Below, in pieces: positions 24,793-33,000 of a stretch of 64,000 nucleotides of DNA. The DNA comes from an uncultured Clostridia bacterium (GTDB lineage: Bacteria; Bacillota; Clostridia; UBA1381), in NCBI GenBank assembly GCA_934454145.1, contig CAKSFT010000003.1, forward strand, positions 186,001 through 250,000. Direction: 5' to 3'. The notes beneath the pieces were generated by a model. That model saw only the letters and a program-made list of their open reading frames with translations. It was not told the origin of the DNA and did no database searches. The number at the start of each line of letters is the position of its first letter. Position 1 is the first letter of the stretch. The position numbers and the translations under genes are program-made.

Positions 24793-25906
24793 CATCGTTT
24801 CCGTCATCGGAATAACAGGCGAAATTCCTTACCGTTCCGTCAGGCTTTTTGGTAATGCACGAACATATAAGGTGCTTATCGGAAGATTGTGTGAGGTACA
24901 AACCTTTCGTGATTACAATTCCGGAGATGAGATGACCTGTCGGCTTTTGACCGTTACCGGAAAGTCTTTTGGGAAAACTGTCAGACTGTATAAGGCGGCA
25001 ATTCCCATACTGAAATGGATTTCGCCATACGCAGAGGAGAATTATTTATGCGCATCATGGAATCACGGATTTCCGGGCGACATTTCCCATACTGAACGCA
25101 ATCACAGAGTTGCCGAAGCTGCAATTATGTGCATCCGAGCCGGGATCGAGTCAAGACCTTATAAGTTACCTAAATTGCAGAATGAGGCTATAAAAAGAAT
25201 GGAGTTTAATCAGCCTTCGTTTTATTTTGCCAAGAGCTTGAAGCATATCGGTCAGACTGAGATGAATAAAACAATGTTTACCCGGATTACAGGATCCATT
25301 TTTATAAATCATAATTGCTATGCTGTGTATAACACCCGCAATGCAGTTATGAAATGGAATGGTATGGGTGAATTTAAGACGCTGCACAGTTTAATCGAGG
25401 TTGCCAGATTGAATGCCGGTGTTTCACAAATTGACACAGCGATACTTTTCGGTGAGTCTTACAAAACGGCATATAAGACAATGCTGGAAAATCAAAAAAA
25501 CAGGCGCCTTGAATTTCGTTTCGACGGAATATACAGACATATTCATTTTGTTCCCATGAACGAGTTCGGAATAAGACTTCTGAAAATCTTGATTCTCCCG
25601 GACCGAAAACAGAAATTGCTTGATTTATTGTTCGAGCCTGAATGCCGGTCAAATGATTTGGGAGCGTTTGAGTATGATGCATATATAGGCGGTGTTTATG
25701 TGCTGTCTTTCTTGGATAGTGATATTGCACGCCTTATGCGTTTTAGCGAAGCGAGAAGTTATCGAACAGAGATGCTTGAGGTACTCTGTTTTCCTGAGCA
25801 GGTTGAACTTATAAAAAATTATCTTGGTTCTGATGTCAGTATCAAGACAATCGGGCTTGAACAAATTGAAGATGCACTTTGCGGAGGTGATGCCAATGGA
25901 CAATGA
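24758..25906 (+). CDS. Winged-helix protein, replication-relaxation-like (tentative)
   Basis: 382 residues from ATG 24758 with GGGAGGTGG upstream. The N-terminus resembles a winged-helix module (YDIVSVIGITGEIPYRSVRL, then ARTYKVLIGRLCEVQ). It is followed by HTERNHRVAEAAIMCIRAGI, which resembles the layout of replication-relaxation family proteins found beside coupling proteins. A middle region (TGSIFINHNCYAVYNTRNAV) could be a degraded nuclease-like fold. It immediately precedes and overlaps the VirD4 gene, so it may act in DNA processing. This is an inference from layout, not a motif-level proof. Confidence 0.4.
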   Translation: MIHFRPGSHAYDIVSVIGITGEIPYRSVRLFGNARTYKVLIGRLCEVQTFRDYNSGDEMTCRLLTVTGKSFGKTVRLYKAAIPILKWISPYAEENYLCASWNHGFPGDISHTERNHRVAEAAIMCIRAGIESRPYKLPKLQNEAIKRMEFNQPSFYFAKSLKHIGQTEMNKTMFTRITGSIFINHNCYAVYNTRNAVMKWNGMGEFKTLHSLIEVARLNAGVSQIDTAILFGESYKTAYKTMLENQKNRRLEFRFDGIYRHIHFVPMNEFGIRLLKILILPDRKQKLLDLLFEPECRSNDLGAFEYDAYIGGVYVLSFLDSDIARLMRFSEARSYRTEMLEVLCFPEQVELIKNYLGSDVSIKTIGLEQIEDALCGGDANGQ

Positions 25907-27932
25907 AAAAAAGCGGCGAATTGTTATTACCGCTGCTGTCATACTGGGAATGTTGGGACTTATTTATCTTGGCGGAATGATTGGACAGTTCATGAACCAT
26001 TATAAAACTTGGCTCGGTGCAGGCGGTGTCGGCGGCAATACCGAAATGAAATCCGTCAATTTCAGTCCACTTGCGTGCATCCCGCAGGCATTTACCATAA
26101 ACGGCCTAAAAGGAATACTCGGTATCATTCTCGCAGCGGCGGGAATTTTTTTGTATGTCAGATTTCACGATAAGTTCGACGGCAAAGAAATAGATCCGAG
26201 AGGTTTTGCAAAAAGCAAAACGGGTGCTTACGGCACGGCAGGCTGGATGTCCGAGACTGACATGAACGGAGTGCTGGAGATATCCCCTGTTGAAAAGGCC
26301 GGCGGAGTTATCTTGGGTGAATATAAGGGAAAAGCTGTTTGTATGCCGAAAGATACAAGGTTCAACAGGCATATAGCAATCTTCGGTGCATCAGGAACAA
26401 TGAAATCAAGGGCTATAATCCGTAATGCGTTGTTTCAGGCGATAAAAAATTCCGAGTCTGTGGTAATCACCGATCCGAAATCCGAATTGTATTCCGATAC
26501 GGCAGACTTGTTCAGAAAAAACGGTTACGAAGTTAAAGTATACAATCTGGTCAACCCTGAGCATAGTGATTCATGGAACTGTATGTCAGACTTAAACGGA
26601 GATACGCTTATGGCTCAGACCTTGACCAATGTCATTATCGGAAATACGAGTTCGGGCAAGGGCGACCACTTCTGGGATAACGGTGAGGGCAACTTACTCA
26701 AGGCTCTTGTTTTATATGTGGATTTGGATAAAACACGAACCGAACAAGAAAAAAATCTTCCCGCAGTGTATCAGCTCTTAACTCGTCATACTGAAAGACA
26801 GTTGACGGCATTGTTTGAAAAGCTGCCAATGGACCATCCGGCAAGAGCGCCGTTTAACCTATTTGCTCAATCGAGTGATACAGTCAAATCAGGAATAATA
26901 CTGGGACTTGGCACGCGGCTTCAGGTTCTCCAGAATGAGTCTGTGAAAAACATAGCTACCGAATCTGATATTGATTTAACCGCCCCCGGGAAGAAAAAAT
27001 GTGCATATTTTATGATACTGAGCGATCAGGACGCAACAATGGCATTCCTCTCATCGCTCTTTTTTTCATTTATGTTCATAAGACTCTCACGGTATGCAGA
27101 CTCACGCCCCAATCAGTGCTGCGATGTTCCCGTCAATCTGATATTAGATGAGTTTAACAATGTCGGGCGTATCGGCGGCGCTGCGGACGGAAGTGATTTT
27201 GCACGCTCGCTGAGTGTTGTCAGATCAAGGCAAATCCGAGTAATGCTCGCTGTGCAGAGCTTGGGACAGCTCCAAAACAGATATCCGAACAATCTCTGGT
27301 CGGAAATTGTGGGAAACTGTGATATCCAGCTGATGTTAGGCTGTACCGATGACTTAACTGCCGAGCATTTCTCAGACCGAAGCGGAGATATGAGTATCCA
27401 GATTGATACCACCATGACGGTTCGGCAAACCATTGCGGTAGCTCAGGTGATACCCCAGTACCGTCATACCGAGGGGCAAGGCCGACGAAAGGTACTTACT
27501 CCCGATGAGGTGCTGCGGCTGCCGAACACACAAATGCTTTGCATTATCAGAGGGTGTAATGTGCTGAAACTCGATAAGCTTGATTATACCAAGCACCCAA
27601 TGGCGAAGCAGATAAGTAAAATATCCGTGATGGACTATTATCCAAATACACATAGGAACGACATGCATGTCGAAATCATTGATGGAGATGCTCATAAAAG
27701 TGCCGATTTGTCAGACTCGGAAAAAAGCTGTGTTAATCTTAATCAGAATGCTGACATGGTCCACGAAGAGTTGCAGCAAGGCGCTGTTCTCACAGACTCA
27801 GAAACCGCACTGCAAAATGCATTGCCGGATTGCAAATGCGCTCAAAAAGTCAATGAAGAAAAAGCCGTTTCCACCAAACCGACAGAAAAGAAACGATTAT
27901 ACAGCTCGGCGAAACCGCCGGACGACTTTTAG
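25896..27932 (+). CDS. virD4: VirD4/TraG-type coupling protein
   Basis: ATG 25896 with GGAGG 8 nt upstream gives 678 residues. Two membrane spans lie at about 9-28 and 72-90. The ATPase core has Walker A FGASGTMKS (about 162-170), the DPKSELY motif that follows it, and Walker B LILDEFNNVG near 415. It then has SLSVVRSRQIRVMLAVQSL and QLMLGCTDDLTAEHFS, all typical of TraG/VirD4. It links the transferred DNA-protein complex to the secretion channel. The C-terminal 100 residues are polar and likely disordered. Confidence 0.92.
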   Translation: MDNEKKRRIVITAAVILGMLGLIYLGGMIGQFMNHYKTWLGAGGVGGNTEMKSVNFSPLACIPQAFTINGLKGILGIILAAAGIFLYVRFHDKFDGKEIDPRGFAKSKTGAYGTAGWMSETDMNGVLEISPVEKAGGVILGEYKGKAVCMPKDTRFNRHIAIFGASGTMKSRAIIRNALFQAIKNSESVVITDPKSELYSDTADLFRKNGYEVKVYNLVNPEHSDSWNCMSDLNGDTLMAQTLTNVIIGNTSSGKGDHFWDNGEGNLLKALVLYVDLDKTRTEQEKNLPAVYQLLTRHTERQLTALFEKLPMDHPARAPFNLFAQSSDTVKSGIILGLGTRLQVLQNESVKNIATESDIDLTAPGKKKCAYFMILSDQDATMAFLSSLFFSFMFIRLSRYADSRPNQCCDVPVNLILDEFNNVGRIGGAADGSDFARSLSVVRSRQIRVMLAVQSLGQLQNRYPNNLWSEIVGNCDIQLMLGCTDDLTAEHFSDRSGDMSIQIDTTMTVRQTIAVAQVIPQYRHTEGQGRRKVLTPDEVLRLPNTQMLCIIRGCNVLKLDKLDYTKHPMAKQISKISVMDYYPNTHRNDMHVEIIDGDAHKSADLSDSEKSCVNLNQNADMVHEELQQGAVLTDSETALQNALPDCKCAQKVNEEKAVSTKPTEKKRLYSSAKPPDDF

Positions 27933-28001
27933 TTATATTCTCTTCCGTTAAAATCGGGAGTTTATATATAAAATTATGAAACCTTAAAGGAGGTAAAATT
28001 T

Positions 28002-29375
28002 ATGCCAAGAAAGCAAACACGCGCAATTGCTGAACCAACCGAAGTTCAAACTCAGTCTGAGGAAATGAAGGATACTCAGGCTGCGGGCATCGACGAAGGA
28101 GAAATTTCTTCCCAGACCGATTCTGAGAACACAGAATTTCAAAGAATTCATGATGAAGACGGCGTCAATGTCGATGGAAGCAAAGCAATTTCTCAGACCG
28201 ATCTTGAAAGCAGCGATAATTCGCCGCAGAATGCCGTCCCGGGTTCCGAAGGCACTGAAAATTCAGATGTTCTCCAAACTGACTCGGAAATCAACGCTGA
28301 TTTTGAAGATCCTGCCCAGGGTAACATGTCATCCCATGAAAAATCCGAAGAAATCAAGACTGAAAAAAATAATGAGGCTGAAAATCCCGCAGGTGAAACA
28401 GCTGAACCCCAGTCAGATAAATCGGATACAGATGACGCATCAAAGATTATTAAAAAAGCAAGCACGACGATAAAGCGTGCCAGGCGGACTCCTGTAATCG
28501 CTATTGATGAAAGGCTTATTGTTCAGACCGACGAGGAAAAGCTCAGAGATAACCTCATCGACCTTGTAGAGTCCTTGAAATCAAATGTATTGTTAAGCGG
28601 CACGGTCCAGGGTGTCGAACAATCGCCCAACAATCCATATTCTCTTGCAGTCATTTATCACGGTGAGTTCAAAATCTTAATTCCCGCAAACGAGTTTATG
28701 GAAGAACCCGATGATACTCATGACCAACCAAAAGAAACGGTTCTCAACTATATGATGACAAGACGAATGGGCGCTGAGGTCGATTATGTTATCAAGGGTA
28801 TTGATGCAAATGCAAGAATTGCGGCTGCGAGCCGACTTGAAGCAATGAGTATAAAACGCAGACAGTATTATTTTGCAACAGACCGTGACGGAAACAACAT
28901 AATTCATTCAGGGATCAATGCTGAAGCCAGAGTTGTATCCGTCATCCGTGCGGGAATATTTGTTGACCTTTTCGGTCTGGAAACATATATCCCGCTGAAA
29001 GAGCTGAGCTATCAGAGATTGCTTGATGCAGCATCACAGTTCCAAACCGGTCAGAGAATCCTTGTTAAGATCCTTGAGGTCGAACGGAAAAATCACGATG
29101 TTCGGGTTTTGGCTTCGGTAAAACAAGCAACGGAAAATCCGTATGAAAAAGCCCTCAGAAAGTACAGTATCGGCAATAAATATGTCGGCACTGTCAGTCT
29201 GGTAGATACAAACGGTGTATTCGTAGCTTTGGACGGCGGAATTGATTGCCTTTGTGCATACCCGAAAAGAGGCCGCCCTCCCAGAGGCGCGAGAGCAACG
29301 GTCCGTATTATCGGTATCAATTATGAGGCGAACAGAATTTGGGGCGCCATAACCCATATCTCTGCTCCAAGATGA
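28002..29375 (+). CDS. S1-domain RNA-binding protein with acidic N-terminus
   Basis: 457 residues from ATG 28002 with AAAGGAGG upstream. The first 150 residues are rich in E, D, Q, S and T and look disordered. The C-terminal third contains two S1/OB-fold modules: about 300-375 (INAEARVVSVIRAGIFVDLF and TGQRILVKILEVER) and about 388-455 (GNKYVGTVSLVDTNGVFVAL and GARATVRIIGIN). S1 modules bind single-stranded nucleic acid. Its position just after the coupling protein suggests handling of transfer DNA or element mRNA; that is inference. Confidence 0.65.
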   Translation: MPRKQTRAIAEPTEVQTQSEEMKDTQAAGIDEGEISSQTDSENTEFQRIHDEDGVNVDGSKAISQTDLESSDNSPQNAVPGSEGTENSDVLQTDSEINADFEDPAQGNMSSHEKSEEIKTEKNNEAENPAGETAEPQSDKSDTDDASKIIKKASTTIKRARRTPVIAIDERLIVQTDEEKLRDNLIDLVESLKSNVLLSGTVQGVEQSPNNPYSLAVIYHGEFKILIPANEFMEEPDDTHDQPKETVLNYMMTRRMGAEVDYVIKGIDANARIAAASRLEAMSIKRRQYYFATDRDGNNIIHSGINAEARVVSVIRAGIFVDLFGLETYIPLKELSYQRLLDAASQFQTGQRILVKILEVERKNHDVRVLASVKQATENPYEKALRKYSIGNKYVGTVSLVDTNGVFVALDGGIDCLCAYPKRGRPPRGARATVRIIGINYEANRIWGAITHISAPR

Positions 29376-29404
29376 TTTTTAGTGGCAGAAAGGAGTGCGT
29401 GTAT

Positions 29405-29821
29405 ATGTCATTAAATGATGAACTCGGCACTAAAGAGCAAAAGAAACGAAAAGAAATCGCTGCTCATACAAGAGCAATGATACTTAATCAGTTAAATGTT
29501 CATGATGAAGATGAAAGTTCTATTATGACTGATTATAGAAATTACTATTTGCAGATTTCTTTTTCGGAGCTGCATCCGCTGATGGTCTTTTGTCTTGCAA
29601 AAGGCCTTAAATCACCGAGTACAGCGAAGCAAAAGCAGATGACCAATGAATTGAACCTTAAAAGTATTCTCGGCAGCCACGCCATCAATGATGAAGTCGG
29701 CTGCTATTCTTATAGGGCAACTCATTGGCTTGATGAAGAACTTACTCCATCGCGCTTTTTTGAAATTCTTAACCTCTGTATAGATGAAGCGGATAAGGGT
29801 TACTTCAAAATTGCGGGGTAA
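29405..29821 (+). CDS. Conjugative-element protein of unknown function
   Basis: ATG 29405 is preferred for the AAAGGAG site upstream; an earlier start would overlap the S1 gene. 138 residues with no signal or membrane span. There is a charged N-terminus, then LQISFSELHPLMVFCLAKGL and a C-terminal THWLDEELTPSRFFEILN segment. No family recognised. It shares direction and tight spacing with its neighbours. Confidence 0.45.
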   Translation: MSLNDELGTKEQKKRKEIAAHTRAMILNQLNVHDEDESSIMTDYRNYYLQISFSELHPLMVFCLAKGLKSPSTAKQKQMTNELNLKSILGSHAINDEVGCYSYRATHWLDEELTPSRFFEILNLCIDEADKGYFKIAG

Positions 29822-29844
29822 GCTGAAAGCGAGGTGAAAATAAA

Positions 29845-30021
29845 ATGGATGCAATAAATCTATCCGACAGTTTGCTTTGCCCGAAATGTCAGACCGGGCT
29901 TAACGCATTACTGTTAGATCCGCTTGAGCCTATGTGTCCGTATATGAGCTGTCATAACGGAAATAGCTGCTCTCAGTTCAGACAAATCGTTGATAAGTCC
30001 GCCAAACACGGACTTAAATAA
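29845..30021 (+). CDS. Small zinc-ribbon-like protein
   Basis: 58 residues from ATG 29845 with GAGGTG upstream, ending 23 bp before the adhesin gene. It contains CPKC at residues 12-15, and CPYMSC and SC pairs near 31-43. That pattern suggests one bound zinc. It is rich in hydrophobic and cysteine residues and has no signal peptide. The role is unknown. Confidence 0.45.
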   Translation: MDAINLSDSLLCPKCQTGLNALLLDPLEPMCPYMSCHNGNSCSQFRQIVDKSAKHGLK

Positions 30022-30044
30022 AAATTTTTAGGAGGAATTTTCAA

Positions 30045-33000
30045 ATGAAAATCAAAGAAAATCTTAAAAAGATTGTATCTGCGGTATTAACCGCCTCAAT
30101 GCTCATTGGTGTTTCGCCAATGATTACACCTATTACGACCTACGCGGCACAGTCGAATGATTATGTCGATCCTGCCGACAGTTGGCTGGAAACAAACAAT
30201 CGTACAAACGAATTGGATGCCAATGCAACTGTAACTTCAGGAACGCAGTGGTGTTTTGTGTGCAATAAGGAAACATTGTCAATATCATACCGTGTTCCCG
30301 AATACACAAGGACCGGCGAAACGGCGCTTAACCGAGGCGTAAGATATTCGGACGGAACTTGTTTTGACGGTAAATCCCACGGAAATCTTGATGACGGCAG
30401 ACCGGGAATTGACGCATATTACACCGGCTCGCACTGGACGAAGGCAATCTGTCAGATTTGCGGAACCTTAAACCCGTCCGACGGTGTGAACGATTATAAC
30501 TTTAATCGCAATGTCTATTCACTCAATCCTTGCGACAATAACTTTTTCTTGGATTTTGACAATACCACATATACTCCATACAACAGCTCGTATCATACAA
30601 CTTTGTTAAAAGCGGGCAGGTATTGTCAGTTTTGCAAAGGTACAAAAGCAAAGGCAACCTCTCAGCGAGAGTATCATGATTTTACAGAAACCATTGATGC
30701 ACAGGTCGGAAATAACAGATTCTTCATATCCGAAAAATGCGATGACTGTGATTATGAAACAAGTGAATATATAACTGCAAAATCAGTGATTTCATCATAT
30801 TACGGAACTGTTGACAAAAAAGCACATACCGTAACAGTGGCAGACTTGTCGGACAGCGGCGTGCATACAAGCATTCGATATGGTACTTCCGCAGGTAAAT
30901 GTAACCTTACTTCTGCACCAAACTATACCGATGCCGGATATTATCCGGTATACTATGAGATCAGTTATCGGTATGACAGCGAAACAATGGTTGAAAACGG
31001 TGTGAGCTATGTATGGCTTTTAGCCGATGACAGCGATAAGGACAACAGCGGCGGAACGGTTATTATCCCACCCGAAAAGCACGAACACGATTACAGATAT
31101 TTGGAAACCGTTGCTCCCTCTTGTGATAATCTCGGTTATGAAAGATGGCAGTGCGACGGCTGTGGTAATCTTGACAAGAGAAATTACACAAAGGCAACCG
31201 GGCATAATTACAAGGCAATCACCATAAGAGAAACGACCTGCAAGCAGGGCGGCTTAAAACTCAATTTGTGTGATAAGTGCGGCAGCTTTTATGAGGAATC
31301 CACTCCCGTCGGCGAACACAAATACAAGACCGAAAAAGTCCAGCCGACTTGCAGAATGACAGGCTATACAAATCATACTTGTGAGATCTGCGGCAACTCA
31401 TATATAACCGATATGACGCCGATTATTTCTCATTCCTATGAGCGTATTACAAAAGAGCCGACCTGTACTGATAAAGGCTATACAACATCGACTTGTACCA
31501 TGTGTGGATTGAGTTATGTTTCGGACTATACAGATCCGACAGGTCATAATTGGGATGAGGGGTATTCTGTAACTTCATCTACCTGCACGGCGGACGGTGT
31601 GATTGAGTATCACTGCACCAATGCAGGCTGCAAAGAAAAAATGATTAAGGCCGAATCTGCAACAGGACATACACCGGGCAAAGCAGCTACTTGCACAGAA
31701 CCGCAAACTTGCGAAAAGTGCGGCACGGTGTTAGCACTCCCCAAAGGACACAGCTATTCCAAAAATGTTGTTATGCCTACTTGCACGGCTATGGGTTATA
31801 CAGAATACAAATGCGATAACTGCGATGACAGCTATATTGGCGATTACACCGATAAAGCAGAACACGATTACAAAAAGACCGTAACTGCTCCGAGTTGTAC
31901 GGCTATGGGATACACAACATACACTTGTAAAAACTGTGATGATGAATTTATTTCAGACTACACGGAAAAGAAACCTCACAATTACAAAGCAGAAATCACA
32001 AAACCGACTTGTACGGAATTTGGGTTTACAACCTATACCTGTGCCGACTGCGGTGATACTTATGTTGCGGATTATACCGATAAAACAGAACATAATTATG
32101 ACAAAAAGGTTATTCCGCCGACCTGTACCGAACACGGTTATACTGTTTACACTTGCCCCGACTGTGGCAAAGAGTATATCGGCGATTTAACCGACTGTGA
32201 AAAACACACCTATAAGAAAATCGTAGTTCCACCTACCTGCACAGAAATGGGATACACAATATACACCTGTGAAAGCTGCGGCGATAGCTATAAAGCTGAT
32301 TATGTAGATAAGGCGGCACATGACTATAAAAAGACTGTAACTGCTCCGACTTGCACAGCCCTTGGTTATACAACATACGAGTGTAAAAACTGTGATTATA
32401 AATATATCAGCGATTACACCGATAAAATCAATCACAGTTATATTGCCGATGTAACTGCGCCTACTTGTACGGCTTCCGGATATACCGTCTACACTTGCGA
32501 AAACTGCGGTAAAACCTATACGGCGGACTACAAGGATATGACAGGCCATAAACCGTCAGAATGGATAATTGACGAAGCGGCTACCATTGAGCAGGCAGGC
32601 GAAAAGCACATTGAGTGCTTGACTTGCGGTGAGGTACTTTCAAGAACTGCTATTCCGCAGTTAATTGAAAAAGACCGTACCGATGAGGACGGTAATTCAA
32701 AAGTCGGAGATTTCTCTATCCTTGTAACCAACGCAAATGGCAAACCGATTTTTGATAGTGAAATCAGCATTGACATAAATGATAATGTAACTATTAAATT
32801 GCCCAAAGACAGACTGCTCGACTACGAGGATCAGACAATAATCACAGCAATTAACACAGATTCGCAGCAGCCGAAATCAGCGTTGCAGATTTTTGTCTAT
32901 GATGAAAATAATAATGCGGTAACGGGAAAAACTGACGAAAACGGTCAGCTTAAAGTGCCGAACAACAAAACCTCTACCGGTGATAACAGCGGCACAGTCG

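Noticed and set aside
31080..32650. Tandem DNA repeats resembling a CRISPR array
   Set aside because: They are coding repeats in the adhesin, about 108 bp long and imperfect, without constant repeat and variable spacer structure.
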